DNA of 64,000 nt from Nitrogeniibacter sp050293885 (GTDB lineage: Bacteria > Pseudomonadota > Gammaproteobacteria > Burkholderiales > Rhodocyclaceae), in the NCBI GenBank assembly GCA_050293885.1, contig JBNKNO010000012.1:3999-67998 (forward strand), given 5' to 3'. The first letter of the stretch is position 1. Every line of letters starts with the position of its first letter. Shown here one piece after another: positions 20,062 to 31,800 of this stretch. Under the pieces are notes generated by a model, which saw nothing but the letters and a program-made list of their open reading frames with translations, did no database searches and had not been told where the DNA came from. Position numbers and translations under genes: made by a program.

Positions 20062-21174
20062 ATGCAAAATTCCCTTCTCGCGCTCGTTCTGCTCGGTCTC
20101 GGCATGAGTGCCGCGTGGGCCGACACGGTCAAGATCGGTCATGCCGGCCCGCTCACCGGCCCGCTCGCCCACATCGGCAAGGACGGCGAAAACGGCGCCC
20201 GTCTGGCGATTGAAGATGCGAACACGCTGGGCATCACCATCTCAGGCAAGAAGGTCACGTTCGACCTCGTCAGCGAGGACGATCAGGCCGATCCGCGCCA
20301 GGCCACCACGGTGGCGCAGCGCCTGGCCGACGAGGAAGTGGCCGGCGTGGTCGGCCACGTCACCTCGAGCGCTTCGATTCCGGCCTCACGCGTCTATGAG
20401 CAGGCGGGCATTCCGGTCATCACACCCTCGGCCACCAGCCCCAAACTCACCGCACAGGGCTACCGCACCACCTTCCGCGTCATCGCCAATGACCTGCAAC
20501 AAGGTGCGGCGATGGCAAAACACGTGACCGAAGCGCTGAAGCTCAAACGCGTGGCGATCATCGACGACCGCTCGGCCTATGGGCAGGGTCTGGCCGACGC
20601 CTTTGCCGAAGGGCTCAAGGCCCATGGCGCCGAGGTCGTTGCCCGCGAGTTCACCAGTGACAAGGCGACCGATTTTTCGGCCATTCTCACCAAGATCAAG
20701 GGCACCAAGCCCGACGCTATCTTCTTCGGCGGTTTCGATGCGCAGGCCGCCCCCATGCTGCAGCAACTGCGTCAGCTCGGCCTCACCGGCAAGTTTCTGG
20801 GCGGCGACGGGGTATGCACCGGCGAGATGCTCAAGCTTGCCGCCCGCACCCTCGACGGCAATGTGTTCTGCACCCAAGCCGGCCTGCCGATGGAGAAAAT
20901 GCCCAAGGGCGCCGACTTCAAGGCGCGCTTCACCCGTCGCTTCCACACCGATGTGCAGCTTTACGCCCCCTACAGCTACGACGCCGCGATGGCGCTCATC
21001 AACGCCATGCGGGTGGCCGACTCGACCGATCCGGCCGACTATCTGCCGGCACTCAAGGCCATCCTGTTCGACGGCATCACCGGCACCATCGCCTTCGACG
21101 ACAAAGGTGACATCCGCAACGGCGGCATCTCGCTGTATCGCTTCGACAATGGCCACTGGCAAGCGATCGAGTGA
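20062..21174 (+). CDS. branched-chain amino acid ABC transporter substrate-binding protein
   Basis: A 370-residue periplasmic binding protein of the LivJ/LivK class I fold. Signal peptide about 1-20 (cleavage after AWA), then KIGHAGPLTGPLAHIGKDGENGA, the TSSASIPAS ligand-loop region, and the AYGQGLADAFAEG hinge. Length and motifs are standard. The ATG at 20062 is chosen because AGGAG sits 10 bases upstream; an in-frame ATG at 20044 precedes that site. It stands alone, followed by a terminator. The livH-like permease starting at 63631 is far away, so the partner permease is not identifiable here. Confidence 0.9.
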   Translation: MQNSLLALVLLGLGMSAAWADTVKIGHAGPLTGPLAHIGKDGENGARLAIEDANTLGITISGKKVTFDLVSEDDQADPRQATTVAQRLADEEVAGVVGHVTSSASIPASRVYEQAGIPVITPSATSPKLTAQGYRTTFRVIANDLQQGAAMAKHVTEALKLKRVAIIDDRSAYGQGLADAFAEGLKAHGAEVVAREFTSDKATDFSAILTKIKGTKPDAIFFGGFDAQAAPMLQQLRQLGLTGKFLGGDGVCTGEMLKLAARTLDGNVFCTQAGLPMEKMPKGADFKARFTRRFHTDVQLYAPYSYDAAMALINAMRVADSTDPADYLPALKAILFDGITGTIAFDDKGDIRNGGISLYRFDNGHWQAIE

Positions 21175-21192
21175 CGCACGTGACACAATAGC

Positions 21193-21225
21193 GGCCCGCC
21201 AGCAAATTGGCGGGCCGTTCTCGTT
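21193..21225 (+). terminator. rho-independent terminator after the binding-protein gene
   Basis: Perfect 9-bp stem GGCCCGCCA (21193-21201) / TGGCGGGCC (21208-21216) with a 6-base loop, followed by a weak T-rich run (GTTCTCGTT). Confidence 0.7.
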
Positions 21226-21246
21226 CGACCCACGCAGCGCCGCTCC

Positions 21247-22320
21247 ATGACCCAATTTCTCCTGTTCATCGTTGGCCTCGCCGCCCTCACCTTCGGCGCC
21301 GAACTGCTGGTGCGCGGCGCCTCCCGGCTGGCGCTATCCTTCGGCCTGTCACCGCTGGTGGTCGGGCTCACCATCGTCGCCTTCGGCACCAGCGCACCGG
21401 AGATCGCGGTCGCCATCGACGCGGCACTGGGCGGGCAATCGGACCTGACCATCGGCAATGTGATCGGCAGCAACATCTGCAACATCCTGCTCATCCTGGG
21501 CCTGGGCTCGCTCATCGGCCCGCTGGTGGTGGCCGGCCAGGTCGTCCGCCAGGAGGTCCCCGTCATGATCGGCGCCTCGGCGCTGGTGGTGGCGCTGGCC
21601 TTCAACGGCACCATCGGCCGCGGCGAAGGTCTGCTGCTGTTCGTACTACTGGTCGTCTACATCGTGTTTCTCGTGCGCCAGTCGCGCCGGGCCTCGCGCC
21701 GCGAGCAGGAACACTATGGCGAGGAGCTGCCCACCGCGACCTGGGACCAGCACTGGGCGGTGCAAGGCGCCTTGGTGCTCACTGGCCTGGTGATGCTCGT
21801 CATTGGCGCCGATTGGTTGGTGGAAGCGGCGGTCACCTTCGCCAAGTGGCTGGGCGTGAGTGATCTGGTCATCGGGCTGACCGTCGTCGCGGTCGGCACC
21901 TCGCTGCCGGAAGTGGCCACCTCGGTCATGGCCGCCTGGCGCGGCGAACGCGATCTGGCCATCGGCAACGCCGTCGGCAGCAACGTCTTCAACCTGCTCG
22001 GCTGTCTGGGGCTGGGCGCCATCATGTCGCCCGCAGGCCTGCCGGTGGCCGCTGCCGCGCTCCAGTTCGACCTGTGGGTGATGCTCGCCGTCGCGGTTGC
22101 CTGCCTGCCGATCTTTCTTGCCCGCCGCCGCATCGCGCGCTGGGAGGGCATGCTGTTTCTGGTCTACTACATTGCCTACTTGATCTATCTGGTGCTCGAC
22201 GCCCGCGGCAGCGGGGTGCTCAAGACCTTCAGTCAGGCGATGGTGTGGTTTGTCATTCCCATGTCCGTGCTCACGCTGGTCGCCCTGAGCGTGCACGAAC
22301 GTCGATCGCGGGCGCGATAA
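21247..22320 (+). CDS. calcium/sodium antiporter, CaCA family (YrbG-like)
   Basis: A 357-residue inner-membrane antiporter made of two homologous halves. Each carries the alpha-repeat motif: VAFGTSAPEIAVAID with IGNVIGSNICNILL in the first, and VAVGTSLPEVATSVMAA with IGNAVGSNVFNLLG in the second. About ten membrane helices are visible with a central cytoplasmic loop (RRASRREQEHYGEEL). Typical for K+-independent Ca2+/Na+ or Ca2+/H+ exchange. Confidence 0.93.
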   Translation: MTQFLLFIVGLAALTFGAELLVRGASRLALSFGLSPLVVGLTIVAFGTSAPEIAVAIDAALGGQSDLTIGNVIGSNICNILLILGLGSLIGPLVVAGQVVRQEVPVMIGASALVVALAFNGTIGRGEGLLLFVLLVVYIVFLVRQSRRASRREQEHYGEELPTATWDQHWAVQGALVLTGLVMLVIGADWLVEAAVTFAKWLGVSDLVIGLTVVAVGTSLPEVATSVMAAWRGERDLAIGNAVGSNVFNLLGCLGLGAIMSPAGLPVAAAALQFDLWVMLAVAVACLPIFLARRRIARWEGMLFLVYYIAYLIYLVLDARGSGVLKTFSQAMVWFVIPMSVLTLVALSVHERRSRAR

Positions 22321-22895
22321 GCGCCGCTGACGACACCGCAAGCCGCGGCCTGCGGCGCGTGCCGAATCCCGCACGCTTGTCTCATGGGCGATCAGCCGGA
22401 TCGCCCGATCCCCTGCCGCCAACGTCTCGCCGCCCCTGACCACCACGCCGCGTGAGCGTGCGCCAAGTCACGTTTTTGCCCCGTGAATCCAGGCCGCTGG
22501 TACCAGGTCACAGCCGGAGCCGCATCGCGCGCGGAACAATGCCCCTGTCCTGTCCGCGAACGCGTTTGTCGTGTCGGAGTTTTTTACACACACAAAACAT
22601 ACCGCTTCCGGCCTACGCAGTTTTCCCATTCGTAACAAATGTTTGCGGTTCGGGGTACGCGTCTTGCTTCAGCAAGTGATAGCGCCGTTTGCATCATCTC
22701 TTCCGGTCAGCCAGATCAAGCAAACGGGCGTACGAAAAAGAAAAAAGACATCACCTCCGATCCGACTCAGATCAGGACGGACACCGGTCGCGGCAACAAA
22801 CTTTGCTTCGCAGCCGGCGGCATTTCAAACAATGCATTGAACAATATCCGTCGCGGGGCTTCTCGCGGCGATAACCCCTCCCCGGGAGAAATACC
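22321..22895. other. long non-coding leader upstream of the giant adhesin gene
   Basis: 575 bases without a convincing gene. From about 22565 the composition becomes clearly AT-richer than the surroundings (runs such as GTTTTTTAC, CACAAAACAT, GTAACAAATGTTTG and AAAAAGAAAAAAG). A small perfect hairpin CTTGCT-TC-AGCAAG lies at 22663-22676. Short open frames here have no ribosome site or protein-like composition. It most likely holds the promoter and a long 5' untranslated region of the two-partner secretion operon. No known riboswitch class was recognised. Confidence 0.5.
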
Positions 22896-25800
22896 GTGAG
22901 TTATTCGGCCCTCGCCTATCTCCGTCGCCAGTACCTGTGCGTGCTGCGCCGCTGCGCCTTCCTCAACGCGTTCTCCAGCTGGATGTTGCTCGCAGCCCCC
23001 GCGGCGATGGCGGCCCAACCGGCCATCGTCACCGACGGACGCACGCAGACAACGCTGACGCAGGCCGGGGCGGTCACGGACATCACCACCGCGACGGTAA
23101 AAGGGCAGAACGCCTTCAACTCGTTCACGCGCTTCAACATCGGCTCGGGGCAAACGGTCAATCTGCACCTGCCGGGCCAGACCGCCAACCTGCTCAATCT
23201 GGTGCGCAACGAACGCAGCATCATCGATGGCGTGATGAACGCCTACAAGAACGGCCAGATCGGCGGCAATGTGTTCTTCTTCAATCCGCACGGCATGGTC
23301 GTGGGCGCGCAGGGGCAGATCAACGTCGGCAGCCTGACCGTCGCCACCCCCACGCCGGAATACATGGAGCGTCTGGTCGGCCCGGGTGGCATCATCGATG
23401 ACGCCGCCGTCAACCAGGCGCTGTCCGGCCAGATTCCGCTGTCGCCGAGTGGCCTGATCACCGTGAAAGGCACCATCCGAGCGGTGCGCGCCGCGCAGTT
23501 GGCGGCTGCGACCGTCAATATCGACGCCGGCGCCCGCATCGAAGCCGGCGCCGCGGCCCGTGCCGGCTTCGGCGCGCTGGTCAACATCGACGGCCTCGAA
23601 GAAGGTGCCCAGCTGGTGCAGCAGGGCGACACCGTGCGCATTGTCGCCACCAACGAGGTGAACATCGCCGGTTTGGTCTCCGCCGATGGCGCGACGGGCG
23701 AAGCGGCCGGGCGCGTGAACATCACCGCCGGCGGCAACATCACTGTCGCCAATGGCGGCCGCGTGGCCGCCGACGGCCACGGCGCAAATTCCGACGGCGG
23801 CGACATCCGCATCTATGCCGACGACACCGCCACGCTCACCGCCGGCGGCGAAATCTCGGCACGCGGCGGCGAAATCTCCGGCGACGGCGGCCACATCGAA
23901 TTCTCGGCCACCGATACCGTCCGTCTCGACGGCGGCGCGCTCAAGGCCAAGGCCACTGACGGCAAAAACGGATCGGTGCTGATCGACCCCAACAACATCG
24001 AGGTCGTCACCGCCAACCAATACACCGACGGCGCCGACTTCACCCTCATCGCCAACGACAACATCACCGTCGGCAGCAACATCACCATCTCCACGCGCGA
24101 CGTGGCCAACCCCAACACCGACGACCACCTCACCGCCGCCTCGCAAGGCGACTCGGGCGACCTCACGCTGCGCGCCAAGCATGTGGAACTGCAGCAGGGC
24201 AGCCGCCTGCTGGCCCATGGCGACAACGGCCACAGCGGCGGCGACGTCAAGGTCGAAGGCCACGAGCTGGACGCCATCGGCAGCCTTCGCGAGGCCGATG
24301 CCAGTGTCAAGGTGACCGGCGCCACGATCACCGGCAAGGACATCCTGATCCGCGCCCGCGCCGAAACTTCCGGCGTCAACGAGTTGCTGGAGAACGCGCC
24401 GGGCACCACCGTGGCCGACGCGCAGGCCTGGCTCGACAACGAGCTCGACGACCCCATCGACGGCATCGGCGGCCGGTTCCTGGAGATCACCACCAAAGCC
24501 ACCGCCACCACCACAGTGCTCGGCAGCACTGTCATCGGCAGCGGCAAGGTCACCATCAGCAGCGAAGCGGGCGCGCGTTCCGGCTTCGAGAAGACCGCCA
24601 CCGCCACCACCACGGTGGGCGACTTCAACAACGTCGCCAGCAACGTGCGCGGCCGCGAGGTAAGCATCACCGCCAGCGCCAACACCTCGCACAAATACAA
24701 CATCCTCGGCACCGCCACCGATCTGCTCGACCAGAGCTGGCTGCCCGACCCCGACGGCGCGACCATCCAGGCGCTGGACGACAACCTGTTCGACTTCAAC
24801 TCGGTGCCGCTGGTGTCGCTGTCGACGGCCATCGCCCACACCACGGTGGAAGGGGCGTCCGTGGTCATCGGCGCCGACACGCTAACCATTGATGCGAGCG
24901 CCACCTCGGCCGCCAAGCCGACCTTCAGCAGCCCCTTCCTGTTCTCCGCCGCCTGGGGTGAATCCACCGCCGACGCGCGCACCCGCGTGGTCGGCACCAG
25001 CAGCCTGACCGCCACCAACGCGCTGTCGGTCACAGCCAGCACCGACACCGAAGTGGAAGTGACCGCCTCGGTCAATTCGATCAACAAGCCGATCGACGCG
25101 GTGTTCGTGCGCGCCAACACCACCATCGTCACCGAAGCCACGGTGGGCGACAGCACCACCACCACCACCGGCGGTTCGGTCGACGTCAAAGCCACCACCG
25201 AGGCTGAAATCGAAGCCTCCGCCGACGCCAAGAACACCGGCGGCAGCGGCGTGGGCATGGCAGTGGCGATCAGCGACATCAGCTCGAGCACCACCGCCAC
25301 GCTGGGCGGCACCGCCAAGGCACTGTCGGGCGACGTCACCGTCGAGGCCAACGCCGACATCGAGGAGAACAATTCGGCCAACGCCGCCACGCTGGGCAAC
25401 CCCAACAAGCTCACGCAGAAGATCACCAACTTCAAGGCCGGCATCCAGCGCAACGTGGTCGGCAGCATCCTCACCGCCACTGGCAAGGTGAACCCGACCA
25501 CCGCCGACCGCCTCACCAGCTTCCTGTTCCCGGGCATCAAGCAAGGCAAGTTCAACGCCGCCGGCGCCGTCGGCTGGACCGAGGCCAACAACACCGCCAC
25601 CGCCTCGATCGCACCGCTGGCCGACGTCACCGCCAGCGGCGGCATCACCGTCCTGGCCACCATCAAGGACCAGCCCAGCTCCAGCGCCGGCGCGAAAACC
25701 AGCTCCACCGGCTCGGCCGTGGGCGGCGCCGTGGCGCGCGGCAACTTCACCAACACCGCCACCGCCTTCATCGGCAAGGGCGCCACCGTGGACGCCAAGG

Positions 25801-28800
25801 GCGCGCTACTGGTCGACGCCAATACGCTCGTGCCCTACCCGTGGCAGATCGACTGGAACGACCCGGACGAAATCCTCAGCTTCCTGCAGGGCGGCGTGCT
25901 CGACATGTTCCTGTCGACCTACTCGATCAATTCGGCCAAGGGCAAGAGCGGCATCGGCCTGGCGGTGGGCGTGAACATCTATGATCTGGCCAACTCGGCC
26001 GAGGCCTACATTGACGAAGGCGCGAAGATCAACACCCGCTACAAGGCCATGCCGGGTCTGGCGGCGCAGTCGGTCAAGGTCAATGCCGCCAACGACATCA
26101 GCATCACCGGTGCGGTCGGCATCCTGTCGAAGAAGTTCCTCGGCACCAGCGGCGGCAAGGCCGCTATCGGCGGTTCCGCCGGGCTGCTGTCCATCGACAC
26201 CAAGGCCTCCGCCACCATCCGTGGCGACGCCGAAGTGAACAGCAACACCACGGTCGAGCTCGACGCCAAGAACACCCAGCGCGTGGTCGCGGTGGCCGAA
26301 GCCGGTGGCAGCTCCGACGCGGTGGGCGTGGAAGGCGCGGTCACCATCAACACGCTGACCAACACCTCGCTGGCCGCCATCGACGACGACGCCAAGGTCG
26401 ATGCCGGCGGCGACATCACCCTCGATGCCGAGGGCGATATCGAGAACATCTCGGTGGCCGGCGGCGTGGTCGCCACCAAGGGGCAGGTGGGCATCGGATT
26501 CTCGGTGTCGGTCAACACCCTGCACTCCGACGTGAACGCCTACATCGGCAACTTCGACCCGCTCGGGCTCGACATCGTGCCGGCGCTCGGCCAGATCAGC
26601 AGCGGCGGCAACGTGAACCTCATCGCGTTGTCCGACATCTCGCAAGGCGCCTACTCGGTGGCCGGCGCGCTGGCCACCAACAGCAAGGCACAAACCGACA
26701 TGCCGGCCGGCGCCAGCGACACCCAGGACGGCGGCAGCAAGGCCGGCGCCACCAAGGCGGGCAAGGGCAAGTTCGGCGTCGCCGTGTCGGCGGACGTGTC
26801 GATCAACGACATCTCGGCCAACACCTCGGCGCACATCAGCGACGGCGCCAAGATCACCCAGGCCACCCATGTGGACCTCGACGCCACCAACAAGCTGGCG
26901 CTGTCGGCGCTGTCCGGCGCGGTCACCATCTCCACCCAGGGCAGCGGCAACGGGCTGGCGGGCTCCTACGCGCAGAACAGCCTCAAGGGCACCACCGACG
27001 CCTACGTGGATGACGCCACGCTGGCGCTATCGGGCAATCTGAGTGCCGACGCCGACGTCACCGGCTTCATCGAAACCCTGTCGGCCTCGGTGGCCGGCAC
27101 CAAGGGCAAGCTCGGCATCGCCGGCTCGGTGTCGATCAACGAGATCGACAACACCACCCGGAGCTATCTGAACAAGGTGCTGCTCACCGGGGTGGGCAAT
27201 GTGCATCTGTCGGCCACCGACAACTCCAGCATCCGCGCCATCGCCGGCGCCGTCGCCTTTGGCGGCAAAGCCGGCATCGGCCTGTCCTTCGGCTGGAACC
27301 ATCTCGAGAACGAAACCGAGAGCTGGATCGCCGACAGCGATGTGGACGCCACCGGACTGGTCACCGTCAATGCGCTCACCGACAACGACATCGACACCAT
27401 CTCGGCCGCCATCGGCGCCAGCAAGGGCCAGATGGCCGGCGCCGGCGCAGTCACCATCAACACCATCGACAACGCCACCCGTACCTGGGTCTCGGGCCAG
27501 CGCGCCGGCGACGGCGTGGACGCGGTCAATGGCGTCAGCCTCACCAGCACCGACAGCTCGCGCATCTTCGGCCTCGCCGGCGCACTGGCGGGCTCGACGC
27601 AGGGCGCCGGCGTGGGCGTGTCCTTCGCCTGGAACGACGTGGACAACACCGTCGATGCCGGCCTGACCGGCAACACCGATGTCGAATCGACGGCCGGTTC
27701 GGTTGTCGTCGATGCCGACTCCACCACCCACATCGAAGCCATCGCCGCCGGCGGCGGCATCGCCAGCAAGGTCGGCCTCGCCGGTTCGGGCTCGGTGGTG
27801 CAGGCCGGCAACACGGTCAAGGCACACATCGACGCCGGCAGCACGGCCACCGCCGACGGCAATGTGCAGGTCGCGGCCGCCGACGATGTCGACCTCTTCA
27901 GCCTCGCCGGCAACGTCGCCGGCGGCGGCAAGGCCGCTGTCGGCGTCTCCAACTCGACGCTGATCACCGACAACACGGTCGAAGCGCGCATCGACGGCAC
28001 CGCCAGCGGGCGCGGCAAGCGCGGCACCATGGACGTGCCCATCGGCACCAAGGACGCCGGCGGCGCCATCGAAACCGCCGCCAGCACCGGCGTGGCGGTC
28101 ACCGCCACCTCGCATGAAGACATCGAAACCATCGCCGCCGGCGGCTCCGGCGCCGGCTCGGTGGGCATCGCCGGTTCGGCCACGGTCACGGTGATGGACG
28201 AAACCACCACCGCCGCCATCGGCGCCAACGCACAGATCAACCCGCTCGACGACGGTAGCAGCACGCAGGACGTGACCGTGCGCGCCTCCGATGAAACCAC
28301 CCTGCTCGGCGTCGCCGGCGCGGTGGCCTTCGGCGGCCGGGGCGGCGTGGGCGCGGGCGCCGACGTCGGCGTCATCGACAAACTCACCACTGCCAGCATC
28401 GACACCGGCGCCAGCGTGAAGGCCAATGACACCGTGGCTGTGGACGCGCGCACCCGCGAGGACATCACCTCGGTGGCCGCCTCGCTGTCGGCCGGCGGCT
28501 CGGCCGGCGTGGCCGGCTCGGCCTCGGTGTATGTCGTGGACATCGACACCGTCGGGCAGATCGCCGACGCCGCCACCGTGCATAGCGACGGCAACGTGAT
28601 CGTGAGCGCCGACGATGCCAACGAGATGGACCTGATCGCCGGCAACGGCGCCTTCGGCGGCACCGCCGGCATCGGCGCCTCGGCGGCCGTGGCCGTCATC
28701 GACAAGACCGTCACCGCCCGCGTGGGCGATGGCGCCACGGTCGATGCGCTCGGCAAAGCCGCGGGCGTCACCGTCGCGGACGGCAGCTTCGGCACCACTT

Positions 28801-31800
28801 ACGATGCCAACAGCAGCGACGAGGGCGAAATCAGCGCCCCCGCCGCCAGCAACCCCGATGGCAGCGACAGCCAGGCGCTCACCGGCCAGCGCGTCGGCAA
28901 CCGCGGCAGCGCGACCGGCTTCCAGGGGCTGGCGGTCACCGCCACCAACCAGGACGACATCGAAACCATCTCGGCCACCGGCGCGGGCGCCGGCACCGCA
29001 GCGATCACCCTCGCCGGTGACGTGAACGTGATCGACACCCACACCACCGCCGAAATCGCCGACAACGCCCAGATCAACCAGCACAACGCCGGCGCGGGCG
29101 CCGGCCAGTCGATCCTGGTGGCGGCCGGCAACGACCACTACCAGATGGGCATCGCCGGCTCGGCCTCGGGCGCGGGCGCGGTGGGCATCGGTGCGGGCGC
29201 GGATGTGCTCGTCGCCCATCACACCACCGTCGCCAAAGTGGGCGACTCGGCCGACCTGCGCGCCAACAAGGACGTGTCGGTCGTCGCCAAGAGCAACGAA
29301 GAGATTCTTTCCATCGCCGCCGGCCTGGGCGTGGGCGGCACCGTCGGCGTCGCCGGCTCCACTTCGGTGCTGTCGATGACCAACGTCACCAGCGCCACCA
29401 CCGGCACCGGCTCGGTGGTCGATGCCGACGGCAACGTCGCCATCGTCGCCTCCGACGACACCGAAACCGACGTCATCGACGGCACCCTGGCGGCCGGCTT
29501 CGGCGCCGCCGGCGTCGGCGGCGCGGTCGGCGTCACCCGCATCGAGAAGGACACCACCGCCGGCGTCGGCGTCGGTGCCACGGTCAATGCACGCGGCAAC
29601 AACACCGGCTTCATGCAGGCGCTGTCCGGCAATGACCTCACCGACCGCGACCCGATCACCGGGCTGATGGTCGAAGCCACGTCCAGCGAAGACCTGTTCT
29701 CGGTCGCCGCCAGCGGCGCCGGCGGCTTCTATGCCGGCGTCTCCGGCGCGGTCACCGTCAGCAGTGTCGATTCCGACACCACCGCCGTGATCGGCAGTGG
29801 GGCGCTGGTCAACCAGGGCGTCACCAACGGCGGCGCCACGCAAGACGTGAACGTCAGCGCCAAGAACCACGCCAAGGTCGACGCCTACACCGGCTCGCTC
29901 GCCCTCGGTGCCGTCGGCGCGGCCGGCGGCGTGGATGTGGGCAGCGTGCGCAACGACACCACCGCGCTGATCGACGACAACGCGCTGGTCGATGCCAAGC
30001 GCGATGTGGACGTGAATGCGCTCACCAGCGCCGACATCGACTCGATCACGGTCAGCGCGGCCGGCGGCGTCGGCGCGATCGCCGGCGGCGTGTCGGTGTA
30101 TTCGGTCGGCAGCGGGCTCGACAGCGAAGGGCGCAACCGCCTCAAGTCGGACAGCGGTGGCTTCAGCGATGTGAACAGCTACGCCGACGATCAGGCCCAG
30201 GACGGCAGCATCAACAGCCTGCTGGCCGGCTCGAACGACAGCCGCATCCGCGACGCCGGCACGCAGAGCCAGAACGCACGCGGCGGGGTCAGCATTTCCA
30301 CCGACCTGGCCGCCACCAACACCGCCGGCACCACGGCCACCATCGGCGACGCCACCGTCGCGGCCGGCGGCGCGATCGACCTCGACGCCCGCCAGGACAT
30401 CAACGTCAAGATCCTGGCCGGCGGCGCCTCGGTCGGCGGCGTCGGCCTCGGCGCCGGCGTCGGCGTGCTCTCGGTCAATGCCGGCACGGCGGCCGACGTG
30501 GCCGCACTGGCCACCTTGAGCAGCGGCGGTCCGCTGTCGCTCACGGCCCACACGGTCACGGTCAGCGACCTGACCGGCTTTGCCGGCACCTACGGCGGCA
30601 TCGCCATCGACGCCGCCGTGGCCATCGTGCACGACAACAGCACCACCCGCGCCGCCCTCGGCGACGGCGTGCACATCACCAAGGCCGGCGCCGTCACGGT
30701 GTCGGCCAGCGACGATCGCGACGCCAAGAGCGAGGCGGTCGGCGTCAGCGTGGCCGGCGGCGCGGCGATCGGCGCCTCGGTGGCCACCGCCGACATGGGC
30801 GGATCGACCACAGCCTCGGTCGGCGACGACATCGAGATCGGTCAATCGGTGGCCACGGTCGGCAGCCTGAGCGTCACCGCCGATTCCGACACCAGCGCCG
30901 AGGCCAAGTCCATCGCCGGCAAGGCCGGTATCAGCCTGGCGGCCAGCGGCTCGGTGGCCACCGCCACCGTCGATCCGACGGTGAGCGCCACCATCGGCAG
31001 CAATGCGCAGATCACCGTCGACAACGGCGTGGCCGTGAGCGCCACCGCCACGCCCAAGGCGAAGGCCGACGCGCTCGGCGTGAACGTGGCCGGCGGCGTC
31101 GGCATCGGCGCCTCGGTGGCCACCGCCACCAGCGCCCCCGACGTCGATGCGCGCATCGGCAGCGGCGCCCTCATCAGCGCCGACACGGTGTCGGTGAAAG
31201 CCACCCAGGACACCGCCAGCCACTCCGCCGAAGCCTACGCCCAGGGCGCGGCCGGCGGCCTGCTGGCCGGCGTGAATGCCACCTATGCCGAATCGGAAAA
31301 CAAGGCGCATGTGGATGCCGCCATCGGCGACAACAGCGAACTGACCGTCGCCAGCAAGGTCGAGGTCAAGGCCGACAACGCCAGCGACCAGCGCACCGAG
31401 GTCACCGGCCTGTCGGTCGGCGGGGTACTGGCCGCGGGTGCCACCATTGGCCACGCGAACTCGAACACCGTCACCAGCGCCACGCTCGGCGACGGCGTCA
31501 AGGTCGCGAGCCTCGGCGGACTCACCGGTCTGCTCGACGTCAGCGCCACCAGCAGCGACAACAACATCGCCACCGCCCGCTCCGGCAGTGGCGGCCTGAT
31601 CGCCGGCTCGGCCGCCAGCGTCGGCACCAGCAGCACGAGCGACACCCGCGCCAGCGTGGGCAGCGGCGATCCGGCGCATACGCTCAATGCCGCGCAGTTC
31701 AACCTCAAGGCCGACCACACCAGCACCTTCAACGGCAAGGTCAACAGCGTGTCGGCCTCGGCGGTGGGCGCCAGCGGTTCGACCGCGCGGCATTCGGTCA

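Noticed and set aside
22571..22840. Short open frame in the adhesin leader
   Set aside because: No ribosome site, atypical composition and no similarity to anything recognised. It overlaps AT-rich regulatory-looking DNA.
26220..26228. RGD tripeptides in the adhesin (residues about 1109 and 4506)
   Set aside because: Arg-Gly-Asp is expected by chance in a 5285-residue Gly/Asp-rich protein, and neither sits in a distinctive loop, so no integrin-type binding is claimed.
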